Positions 36,701 to 50,100 of a stretch of 64,000 nucleotides of DNA are shown here, one piece after another. Position 1 is the stretch's first letter. Every line of letters begins with the position of its first letter. The position numbers and the translations under genes were made by a program. The stretch is taken from assembly GCA_032622095.1 (NCBI GenBank), contig CP136065.1, positions 54,121,949-54,185,948 on the forward strand, read 5' to 3'. Below the pieces are notes generated by a model, which saw only the letters and a program-made list of their open reading frames with translations, had not been told where the DNA came from and made no database searches. The DNA is from Siphonodentalium dalli. Lineage: Eukaryota > Mollusca > Scaphopoda > Gadilida > Siphonodentaliidae.

Positions 36701-39700
36701 CTAGTACTAACATTGACTGTTTACAGTATGATGAAGATGGAGATTTGATTCTAGAGCGGCGACCTAAATCTCAACCTGAGAGATTTGTTATATCAATTAG
36801 TGAGTAACCCATGCATAGACCCCGAAGCCATGACAAATAGTTTTCATGGCTGGCTCAACCGATATTCGTGGCTGGTTAGCTAGCTAAGCAGGCTCAGTCA
36901 CGACGTTCGTGGCTGACGAAATATGGCGGCTCAGCCGGCTGAGGTGTTATCATTCAGCGTATTTTCGTTTCCGAAATGTTCCTAATCCCCTGTTACCGGT
37001 TATAGACGCCGTTTTTTTAGCGTTTGTGGTGAACCTGTAGAATTCCAGACCACACGTAATCTTTTGATGTTGGGCTTTTCCATTATGGCGAAAATTCACG
37101 AATGACTGGCATGGATATACTATGTAGTTTCTCATCTAATCGGTATAAGTCGTTACATTGGGACTTCTGTCGACTTCAGACTGCTATCATCACTGCCATC
37201 TTGCGATATATGCATGCATCATTGAATGATGAACCCGATAGTAATGGTATATAATATTTCAAGCTATTTTCTATTCTTATGTGTATATATTGACAAAAAA
37301 TGCCAGTGATGTCTGAGACATATAAATATGAGGCCAAATACTCATTTATTAGCTATGCTAAAGCTAAATAGTTTCATGGGTGTGAAATAAGAAATATGAA
37401 TTGAAGACCCGGAAAATGCTTTTGAATATTTTATTATAAAATGAGATGATTAAATGGGACACTTTATTGTTCTATTTTTAGAACAGACCATTCAGGTGAT
37501 ACCATATAGCGATAGAGATCGTTAGGGTGTTCCCATAGCTATGTTCGGAACATCAAATGTCCAAGATTGATTGTTTGTATTTTTTTATTACATAGTTATA
37601 AGCTAAATGTATAATGAGTCTAATTAAAGTTTATTTGTGACGGAATCAGACAGAATTACACAATAATATTTCTGGTCTTTCTTAACAGTAACCACTATTG
37701 TTCGTTAGCTAAACAACCACACATTTTTAGACCAGAAAATATTCGAAATATAATCAATATTAATCGATAGAAGCATTTCCTGACAGAGCTCTTCGCTTCA
37801 TATCTAATAACTATATAACACTTGTTCACAAAGAGAGAGAGACCATCTTTAAGTATATTCCATTTCTATATGCTTAAGCTTAAGGATATAACAACGGGTT
37901 CCATGAACTTCCATCTGTCTGTCTGTCTGGGCGCCATCTATCTGTCCATCCCCGGCATCCCGATAAGTTGTCCGGCTGTTATTTCAATTAATTATCAACA
38001 GATTTCAAAGATTTTTGGTTTATGAGTTCACAAGGGGAATTCTGAAACAAGTTTGCAAACTAGCCCGGGTGGTCAATTTCACCTGAATTATGTCCCTTTG
38101 AAGGCTTTGATTAGAATGTTTTGGCGTTTAGTACCCTTGGAAAGTTGTCCAGGGGGTTATTTCGATCAATTATCATTGGAATTTTACCAGAGTTATGGCC
38201 CCTTGATTGTATTTTTTTGGCTTTTAGCACAAGGAAAAGTTGCCGGGTTTATTTTGAATAATTATTAATGGATTTGAAAGAATTCTGGCATGTGAGACCA
38301 TAAGGGGAGTTTCTGAAACAAGTTTGCTAACTAGGCCCAGCCACACATTTTGACCCTTTATTGTAATATTTTGCGTTGCAATTTAATTTTTAAGCCTGAA
38401 CTAAAACAAATATTAACCAATCTCAAACAAATATTAACTGACTTCAATTATTTTTAGCATATTATAAAATGCCCATCCCCAATTTTGCCCACCAAGGTGG
38501 TGTATACCACCATCAGTGACTGCTTGTTCATTTTGAACCCTTCAGGTCAAAATAGCTGAAACCTTTGACATAATCTCAGTCATTGAGTCAAAATAATTCT
38601 TCAGGAGCATATAGGTCAGGTACATGTATCTGGACCATCTCATGCCACAATGAAACAATTTTAGATCTTACCATTTTCTCCAAGGTAAGAATAGTAGAAA
38701 ACCCAATTACACTTAAGTGTAATTCCATTATGCTTAAGCGTAACTACATTAATGCCCTAAGTAATCGACTCCTTAACCACAGCAGAATTATGGGTAACTT
38801 TTCAGGATTTAGTCGGAAATATGACTTGTTGCCATTCATTGGAAAGCTCTCAGGGCATTACTGTAGCAAATAAATGTAAATTTGGCCTCCCATACATTCA
38901 AAGTAATGATCACATCATACTGAATCGGTGCCCATTTAACAAAATAAAAAGTACAAAATAACCATCACCTGAAGTGCACTATGCAGCCATAACATTCTGA
39001 TATTTGTTAGATCTTAAAAACATGCCATTATGTGATGCATGTATATTGTTTAAGCCCTATGCAGTGGTTTTAAGCTTCATATTACACATACATAGTAATT
39101 TTTGCTTGTCATGTTTTGGGCATCAAACTAGGTCAATAAATGTCTTAATTATCTTTAAATAACATGTAAACTTGTTCTTGAAAAAGTCATCTCAACTGCC
39201 ACTCATTTTATTTCCAGTTATTTTGAATGCTATTCTCACTGATAAATATTACTCTCATCTTGAAACATTTAAGTTGTGTACATGTACGTTATGTATGGGT
39301 TTAACAATTTATCATTTAGCAGCTTATTTTCAGATCACTGCCTTGCGACCAAGTTGGATGGAGTTGGTAAACAGGTTTCAATAGTTTCAACACCCAAAAT
39401 TTTGTTAAGTAAAAACTATCAATAATGAATTTAAGAACAAATTGTATCGATTTCTCCATGTTCTTTAAGTGGTGATGTATTTACAGACTTATATTTTTTT
39501 TGCACATTTACCCATGGCCACTTGGGTCCCTTAAACATCTTGGATTCAATGATTGAATTTTCTTCGACAGGTATGGAATGGAGCTCTATTGCTGTGTGAT
39601 TTCATCATTGCCCATAACCTTATGTTTGATGGTGTGACAGTTTGTGATCTCGGAGCTGGTGTTGGCTTGACTAGCATCATTGCTGGAATTTATGCTAAAC

Positions 39701-41138
39701 ATGTTTTTTGCACAGGTATGGACAATCTTTCAAATTTATTAAATATTCTTGAATTTACAGATGCAGACATTTGTAGGTGGCATATAAATTCCTTACAAAA
39801 GTGCTTGGTCTCATTTGAATTGGTGATCCAGTGGCTCGGCTAATAAATATTCTTAAATTTACAGATGTAGACATCTGTAGGTGGCATACATATTCCTCAC
39901 GAAAGTGCTTGGCCTCGTTTGAATTTTGGATCCAATGACTCGGCTATTAACTTGCATACCATATTAGGGCGCCATGTGCTGTCCAGTGGTTGCGAAGGTG
40001 GTTCAAATCATTTTAAGTGTGGATTTGTGATACAAAGACATAGAGGGAGGGTGACCTGGTTCGTGTACGCGGGGAGAATGTGTCAGTTGATCACCAGGTA
40101 ATAGCTGTTTCTATATATGCAGCCAATTTGCACTCCTGAGTATCTGAGATCACATCTACATGTATCTCATAACTTACAGGACAGCATTCAACTTTCTAGC
40201 AGAAGCTGCAAACCTCCCGTATTTGGAAATATTCAGCCGTTAGTTTTTCATATTATTAATGTAACATTTCATGACATATGTTTTGAGATCTGCATTACTA
40301 GAGTTCTAACACTGGCTCAAATCTCTAATTTGTTCTTATTCTCAACATTAGAAAACATGAGGTGTATGTTGTGTATATGCTGAACACAGTAAAACAAATT
40401 GAAGATTTTTTTAGGATATCAAGCATGTTGATACATGTACATGCTAGGATTCTCTTATGTCAGCGACATGACTTTGACTCCTCATTTCATGATCATAGCT
40501 ATCTTTTTTGCAGACACTGGTGAGGACATTCTTAAATTGGCTCAACAAAATGTGGAGAATTACTACACTACGTTACCAATGAGCGGGAATAAATCTGACA
40601 TTTCTGTGAGAGAGCTCAACTGGTTTACATATCAGCAAACAGAGATAACAGAAAATACAGGTAAATAAATGTACAATGTCTGCATTACTCACACTCAGCA
40701 CAATATGGCTTGTTACCATTCATCGGAAAGCTCTCCCGAGAGCTTTCCAATGAATGGCAACAAGCCATATTTTCGATTAAATCCTGAAAAGTTACCCATA
40801 ATTCTGCTGTGGTTAAGAGGTCGATTACTTAGGGCGTAACTGTACAGTGTGACAGGCCATAATCATTCCATGTTCACTAAGAGTAGCAAAAATTGGCATT
40901 AACCCTTCCATGTATGGAGCTTTCTGAAATTTCTGAAAAGTTTCACGCACCAGAACAAGTACATAATATGTCTTTAAAGGAATTAGTCTGTCAAAAAATA
41001 TTTTATCATAATACTAATAATATATGTCTAACAGACCCATTTCGCCAAGAAAATTCTAAATCGACCCGTTTGTATTTTTAGCTCACCTGAGACGAAGTCT
41101 CCGGTGGAGCTATAGTCATCACTCCTCGTCCGTCGTCC

Positions 41139-41173
<35 letters not shown>

Positions 41174-44100
41174 CGTCAACTTTTTTTAAAAACATCTTCT
41201 CCTCTGAAACCATCATACCAAATTGGTTCATGTTTGGTGTGGATGTTCCCTAGGTGACTCTCATTCAGATTTGTTCAAATGAGGTCACTGGGTCAAATAG
41301 TTGCGAAACCAGGGCCATAATTCTATTCCTCCACAGTAATTCTTACAACAACTTCTTGTCCATAACCATTGTGCCGATTTAGCTAATATTTGGTATGGAG
41401 GGTCCTTGGGTAACTGGTGTTCAGATTTGTTCAAATGAGGTCACCCGGTCAATTAGTTGAGAAACCAGGGCCATAACTCATAGTAATTCTTACAATGACT
41501 TCTTCTACAAAAATATTGGGCCGAATTAGCTTATATTTGGTACTGAGGGACCTTGGGTGACTGGGAATCAGATTTGTTCAAATTGGGTCACTGGGTCAAT
41601 TAGGGGCAGAGCCAGGGACATAACTCTAAAAACCAAAAAATTACATTTTTGCATTTTGATCATATTTGGGGTGGATGTTCCCTAGGTGACTGTCATTAAT
41701 ATTTGTTCAAATGAGGTCACTGTGTCAAACAGTTGCGAAACCAGGGCCATAACTATATTCCTCCTTGGTAATTCTTATAACGACTTCTTGTCAATAACCA
41801 TTAAGCCGATTTAGTTTATATTTGGTATGTGGGGTCATTGAATGACTGGGGTTCAGATTTGTTCAAATGGGGTCACTGGGTCAAATAGTGGTGGAGCCAG
41901 GGCCATAATTCCCCAAAAAATAATAAAAAATTCAGGAACTCCTTGATCAATTTAACATACAAACAAAAAATATCACCCCCCCCCACATGACCCAGAACCC
42001 CACCCCAACCAACAGCATTCCACCCTATCTCATATCCTAACTCACAGGTAAATAAAGTATATTTATTTAAATTCCCATTACAAGGCAACTCTCCTATGAA
42101 CTGATAGACATCACACATGGCAAGGCAGATAGAGAGATAAAGAGAGCTTAGAACTGCAGCCTTAGACAGAGTCCCCAGGGAGTGTATTCATGTCATCCAT
42201 AATTTAAATGAGATTAATGGTGTTATCAATGAAGCACCCTTGTTGTTTATATTATCACTCAGTGGTCATTAAAATCAGATTAATTTCATTTTCTCAAAGA
42301 GTGCCTGGCATTTGTAGAATGAGGTTCCCAGAGGGTAAATTTAGTGACGCTATCCTACACAGCAGTCTAGCATAACCAAATACACCCTCTGAGAACCTTA
42401 TTCCGCTTAGGCCTCATCTTCTGGGAAGTATCTAGAGTCTCAAGATCTCATTCTGCTTAGGCCTCATCTTCTGGGAAGTATCTATAGTATCACATTTACA
42501 TTGTTGTTAGTTAAATTTCCCTTCTAGGAAGTTTCTGTATCCCTTAATTTGCAGAAGATAAAATTCATGATTGAGGTGCCCAATGGGTGAACATCACCAA
42601 TTTCAACTGGGGAACTTCAATCTTATTCTAGGTCTTCCATAGCAGTTGAGGGCCTTATCAGAATGAGGTCCCCAGAGGGTGAATTTAGTGATACTAGCCC
42701 GCTGTGCAGGATAGCCTCACTAAATTCACCCTCTGGGTACCTCATTCTGCAAATAACAGACAGACTATTTCAAAGCTTGATTCAAGGCTAGCATCACCAA
42801 ATTCACCATTTGGGGACCTCATTCTGCTTAGGCCTCATCTTCTGGGAAGTATCTATAGTATCAAATTTACATTGTTGTTAGTTAAATTTCCCTTCTAGGA
42901 AGTTTCTATATCCCCTAATTTGCAGAAGATAAAATTCATAATTGAGGGGCCCAATGGGTGAACATCACCAACTTCAACTGGGGAAATTCAATTTTATTCT
43001 AGGTCTTCCATAGCAGTTGAGGACTTTATCAGAATGAGGTCCCCAGAGGGTGAATTTAGCGTCACTAAATTCACCCTCTGGGGACCTCACTCTGCAAATG
43101 ACAGACACACTATCACACTATTTCAAGGCTTGTTGTATAATACATTGTGTTGCTTGAGGCCAGGCATACACAATGTAGGAACAGACACGCTTTTTGTGAT
43201 GCTATCCGGCACAGCAGGCCAACATCACCAAATTCACCCTCTGACGACCTCATTCTGCTTAGGCCTCATCTTCTGGGAAGTATCTATAGTATCAAATTTA
43301 CATTGTTGTTAGTTAAATTTCCCTTCTAGGAAGTTTCTATATCCCCTAATTTTTAGCTCAACTTTACTTTGTAAAGTTTGAGCTATTGCCATGGCTTTGT
43401 CGTCCGTCGTCCGTGTGTACGTGTGTGCGTGTGTACGTGTGTACGTAAGGCGTCAACAATGCAGTCTACAGGTCGTACCTTTGGTCGGATCATTATGAAA
43501 TTTGTCATAGCTGTTGACATCAACATTTAGACCAGAATGATTAATTTTGGGGTCATTCGGTAAAAAAACATGGCCGCCAGTGGCCATCTTGCATTTCAAA
43601 ATTCAATCCATTAGCACGGGCTACAGGGCGTACTGTTTGTCTGATCATCATGAAATTTGTCATGGATGTTAATATTGACATGTAGATGGGAACGAGTAAT
43701 TTTGGGGTCATTTGGCCCAAAAACATGGCCGCCAGCAGCCATCTTGGATTTTACTCTTTGTATGACTAAATTCTTTAGCACGGGCTACAGGTCGTAATTT
43801 TAGTCTGATCATCATAAAATTTGTCAAGAATGTTAATAATGACATGTAGATGGGAACGAGTCATTTTGGGGTCATTCGGCCAAAAAACATGGCCGCCAGC
43901 AGGCATCTTTGATTTCACTCTTTGTATGACTAAATCCTTTAGCACGGGCTACAGGTCGTACCTTTTGTCCGATCATCATAAAATTTGTCATGGCTGTTGA
44001 AATTGGAATGTAGATGGGAACGAGTCATTTTGGGGTCATTCGGACAAAAAACATGGCCGCCAGCGGCCATCTTGGATTTCAAAATTCAATCCATTAGCAC

Positions 44101-47100
44101 GGGCCACAGGTCGTACTGTTCGTCTGATCATCATGAAATTTGTCATGGATGTTAATATTGACATGTAGATGGGAACGAGTAATTTTGGGGTCATTCGGCC
44201 AAAAAACATGGCGGCCAGCAGCCTTCTTGGATTTTACTCTTTGTATGACTAAATTCTTTAGCACGGGCTACAGGTCGTACCTTTAGTCTGATCATCATCA
44301 AATTTGTCATGGATGTTAATATTGACATGTAGATGGGAACGAGTAATTTTGGGGTCATTCGGCCAAAAAACATGGCCGCCAGCAGCCATCTTGGATTTTA
44401 CTCTTTGTATGACTAAATCATTTAGCACGGGCTACAGGTCCTACTTTTAGTCTGATCATCATAAAATTTGTCAAGAATGTTAATAATGACATGTAGATGG
44501 GAACGAGTCATTTTGGGGTCAATCGGCCAAAAAACATGGCCGCCAGCAGCCATCTTGGATTTTACTCTTTGTATGACTAAATCCTTTAGCACGGGCTACA
44601 GGTCGTACCTTTAGTCCGATCATCATAAAATTTGTCATGGCTGTTGAAATTGGAATGTAGATGGGAACGAGTCATTTTTGGGTCATTCGGACAAAAAACA
44701 TAGCCGCCAGCGGACATCTTGGATTTCAAAATTCAATCCATTAGCACGGGCCACAGGTCGTACTGTTCGTCTGATCATCATGAAATTTGTCATGGATGTT
44801 AATATTGACATGTAGATGGGAACGAGTAATTTTGGGGTCATTCGGCCAAAAAACATGGCGGCCAGCAGCCATCTTGGATTTTACTCTTTGTATGACTAAA
44901 TTCTTTAGCACAGGCTACAGTTCGTACCTTTAGTCTGATCATTATCAAATTTGGCATGGATGTTAGTATTGACATGTAGATGGGAACAAGTAATTTTGGA
45001 GTCATTTGGTCCAAAAACATGGCCACCAGCAGCCATCTTGGATTTTACTCTTTGTATGACTAAATCCTTTAGCACGGGCTACAGGTCGTAGCTTTTGTCT
45101 GATCATCATAAAATTTCTCATGAATGTTGATAATAACATGTAGATGGGAACGAGTCATTTTGGGGTCGTTCGGTCAAAAAACATGGCCGCGAGCAGGCAT
45201 CTTTGATTTTACTCTTTGTATGACTAAATCCTTTAGCACGGGCTACAGCTCGTACCTTTAGTCCGATCATCATAAAATTTGTCATGGCTGTTGAAATTGT
45301 CATGTAGATGGGAACGAGTCATTTTGGGGTCATTCGGACAAAAAACAATGGCCGCAAGCGGCCATCTTGGATTTCAAAATTCAATCCATTAGCACGGGCC
45401 GCAGGTCGTACTGTTCGTCTGATCATCATGAAATTTGTCATGGATGTTAATATTGACATGTAGATGGGAACGAGTAATTTTGGGGTCATTTGGCCCAAAA
45501 ACATGGCCGCCAGCAGCCATCTTGGATTTTACTCTTTGTAGGACTAAATCCTTTAGCACGGGCTACAGGTCGTACCTTTAGTCTGATCATCATAAAATTT
45601 GTCATGGATGTTAACATTGACATGCAGATGGGAACGAGTCATTTTGGGGTCATTCGGTCAAAAAACATGGCCACCAGCAGCCATCTTGGATTTTACTCTT
45701 TGTATGACTAAATCCTTTAGCACGGGCTACAGGTCGTACCTTTAGTCTGATCATCATAAAATTTGTCATAGCTGTTGAAATTGGAATGTAAATGGGAACG
45801 AGTCATTTTGGGGTCATTCGGACAAAAAACATGGCCGACAGTGGCCATCTTGGATTTCAAAATTCAATCCATTAGCACGGGCCACAGGTCGTACTGTTCG
45901 TCTGATCATCATGAAATTTGTGATGGATGTTAATATTGACATGTAGATGGGAACGAGTAATTTTGGGGTCATTCGGCCAAAAAACATGGCGGCCAGCAGC
46001 CATCTTGGATTTTACTCTTTGTATGACTAAATTCTTTAGCACGGGCTACAGGTCGTACCTTTAGTCTGATCATCATCAAATTTGTCATGGATGTTAAGAT
46101 TTACATGTAGATGGGAACGAGTCATTTTGGGGTCATTCGGTCAAAAAACATGGCCGCCAGCAGGCATCTTTGATTTTACTCTTTGTATGACTAAATCCTT
46201 TAGCACGGGCTATAGGTCGTACCATTAGTCCGATCATCATAAAATTTGTCATGGCTGTTGAAATTGGAATGTAGATGGGAACGAGTCATTTTGGGGTGAT
46301 TCGGACAAAAAACAATGGCCGCCAGTGGCCATCTTGGATTTCAAAATTCAATCCATTAGCACGGGCCACAGGTCGTACTGTTCGTCTGATCATCATGAAA
46401 TTTGTCATGGATGTTAATATTGACATGTAGATGGGAACGAGTAATTTTGGGTTCATTCGGCCAAAAAACATGGCGGCCAGCAGCCATCTTGGATTTTACT
46501 CTTTGTATGACTAAATTCTTTAGCACGGGCTACAGGTCGTACCTTTAGTCTGATCATCATAAAATTTGTCGTGAATGTTAATAATGACATGTAGATGGGA
46601 ACGAGTCATTTTGGGGTCATTCGGCAGAAAAACATGGCCGCCAGCAGCCATCTTTGATTTTACTCTTTGTATGACTAAATCCTTTAGCACGGGCTACAGG
46701 TCGTACCTTTAGTCTGATCATCATAAAATTTGTCATGGCTGTTGAAATTGGAATGTAAATGGGAACGAGTCATTTTGGGGTCATTCGGACAAAAAACATG
46801 GCCGCCAGTGGCCATTTTGGATTTCAAGTTTAATCCATTAGCATGGGCCACAGGTCGTACTGTTCGTCTGATCATCATTAAATTTGTCATGGTTGTTAAT
46901 ATTGGATTTTACTCTTTGTATGACTAAATTCTTTAGCATGGGCTACAGGTCGTACCTTTAGTCTGATCATCATAAAATTTGTCATAGATGTTAATAATGA
47001 CATGTAGATGGGAACGAGTCATTTTGGTGTCATTCGGCCAAAAAACATGGCCGCCATCAGCCATCTTGGATTTTACTCTTTGTATGACTAAATTCTTTAG

Positions 47101-50100
47101 CATAGGCTATAGGTCGTACCTTTAGTCTGATCGTCATAAAATTTGTCATGGATGTTAACGATGACATGTAGATGAGATACAATCATTTTGGGGTCATTCG
47201 GCCGAAAACATGGCCGCCAGCAGCCATCTTGGATTTTACTTTTCTCTTCATGTCTATAAACTAGTATTAGACATTCAACTTTCCACATTCCTAATCGCTC
47301 CATTGACTGTAATACATTAAATTATTCCCTTTCCAAGTTGAGCTACAGTGTCATTGACACTTTCATCAGAAGATAAAATTCATAAATGAGGTGCCCAATG
47401 GGTGAATATCACCAACTTCAACTGGGGAACTTAATTTTTATCCTTATCAGATTTGTGAAAATGGGATCACAAAGTAAAATAAGGGCAGAGCAAGAGACTT
47501 AACTATTTCACTACATAGTAATTCTTAAAATATGTTTGCAAGAACTAGTTGGCTTATATAGAATGGAATGTTCTTCCTTGACTGCAATTCAGATTTTTTT
47601 AATGGGGTCACCTGGTCAAATAGGGGCCACGCGAAGGACAGTTTCCCTCTTAATATGCTTCCTTCACAAGGACCATCAGGTCTATTTGACTGATATTTAT
47701 GATATGTATGAAGGGTTCTTTGGTGTCTGGGATTCAAATTTATTCAGATGGGGTCACCAGGTTAAAAGGGTGGGACCAGGGACATAACTATATGTCTCTA
47801 TAGTAATTCTTAAAATGTCTTCTCAATGGATTTTGGACTATTTAGCTTACATATAGTATGGAGGAATCAGGAAGATCCTTTAGTGACTGAGATACAGATT
47901 TGTTAAAATGAGGTCAACCTGTCAAGAAATGGCAGTCTATGGGGAGTTAACACTTTTGTGTCCAATAAAATCATAGAAATACCAAATTCATTAAAACATC
48001 TACCTTGGAACCACCTGACTGATTGGTCTGACATACATGTATTGTGTTTTGGGTCCATGGATAATTGGGCTTCAAACATGTTTAAATGGTTTTAGAAAAA
48101 GGCGCTTGTGAGATTGGAAATTTCCAACAATTGAGAAAGTTTGAGGTGTCGGTTGTGAAATTCCAACCTAAGACTTGGGAGTCTGGATCCCGGTCGGGAG
48201 GGGACTTGTTGAGCTGGAGGAGGGGGGTGATCAGTAGTGTACAGTTGGCAATTTCAAGGTGTTTTTTTACCAAGCTACATACTTGAAGTCTCTCTAGCCA
48301 CATATCCTGTTTAAATCTACTTCTTTTAAAGTGATTATGAAAAGTGCTCACTGTTTTGGTCTCCAGAGGGCAGAGTCCCAGTCTTATCAGTCTTTGCAGT
48401 CTGGTGAGCGACCCCACAGTCATTGACTGTCTTGTTATTATTACTGTATGATATTTTTAAAATCGCGGAAAGATTCGAAGTGTAAGTCGCGTGAGTGCGA
48501 TCACATGACCACAACGCGGTCACATGACCGGTCATCTGCATCAACGCTTACCGGTGACAGCGGTGGGTGGAGCTTGTAATGATTCCGCCAATCGCGTAAC
48601 AAGTTGATAAATTATATGTATAAAATATTGCAGTCGCCGGTAAATTTACGATAAATACCGATCACGGAATAAAACTGTTTGAATGTGCTGAATTATGAAC
48701 TGGATTTGCTAGAATAATGATGGCTAAAATGCACTTTGAGGCGATAAAAGTTGTGTGAAATGAGATTAATTTATGCAGAAATGCAATGAGCGAGCGGAAT
48801 TTCGTGCGAAACTAATTTAACTGTTTCTGAAAGAATACAAGTTAGGCCATATAGCTTCTTCTTCATTGTATGGTACCAATTTCGGAAGCTAGTTTACACA
48901 CTAGTGTCATCCCGTTGTGCACTATAGGAGTACAATTATTAAACAGTGGTGGTTTTTATACTAGTACATGTATCATGATGGCTTATATTCATCATAATAA
49001 TTAAATAATGTTCCTGTCTGTTTCTTCACACGAAACATTTTGTGTGGAGAAGTGCACGACTGTGAACAGCTTGCTAAAATCCTTCCAGTCAAGATCGATA
49101 AGTGCGTAAACAAAATAATTCACTCGAATACACAACAGACTGTCGAAACTACAATAATTATTAATTAGGCTGCAGTTTGGCATAACAAGATTTTTTTTAA
49201 TTGAAGGCTAGCCTGGCATTGTTTTTCAGTTTGTGTTTGTTGTTTGTTGTTGGTTTTTTTACGTTTTGATTGCAGATATTGACTTTCTAGAGAGGATTTT
49301 TTTTAATTGTTAGCCTAGAAAAAATCCAATGAATGATTGCCTCTAATAAAGATCGTCCATGTTTTCTTCGCGGTATAGACAATAAAGAGCCCTCTCAATT
49401 ATGAAAGTGCTCTATTTCGATATGTCATGGGTGATTTTGTGTGTGGTATTGTGAAATTTAAATACAAAGAGCGTCAATGCTTCCGTCTCCCAAAAGCGAT
49501 AGACCGGGTAGACAATAAAGAGCGTTCTAAGTTACGCACTGTGTTGTCTTTTTGGAGGTACTTAATAATGGATCGCTAGCCCGCCCACAACCGAACACAC
49601 TACATCTACTAGGCATCTTGGCATATGTGGAGATGACAGATACTCGGGATATTTATATCGAAAGTAAAACAACAAAAAAACACAAAACAAACAAAAACAA
49701 AAGCTCCTAAATAGAGTTAACATTATTCAGCCCAGTGTTTATATAACATTTGGGCGCTTCTTATGTATGACCAGGTGAATGGGATCTTCTGTCGCCATTT
49801 CTATCCACTTTGGGGCATTTTACAGTGCAAACAAGTTCGCGACTGACACTTATGAATAGTCACGGAGTGATTACAAATCACCCAGTGAATACGAGACAAT
49901 CAAAGCACTATTGCCATCTTTCCAACAAAGCAGACACGTGGCGGCATGTTATTAATGGCTACAAAAACAACCATTCTAGGCCACACTATCTTCATTAATT
50001 AGATAACACATTGAATAGCGACGTAATCTATACACCACACGAGCACATATGACTCCGCATTTTACTATCGGCTGGTTTACGATTACGTCATCGTAGTCAG

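Noticed and set aside
39172-39384. 70-codon frame as an independent small gene
   Set aside because: Only 39334-39374 in another phase is supported, as METTL22 exon 3; the rest is intron.
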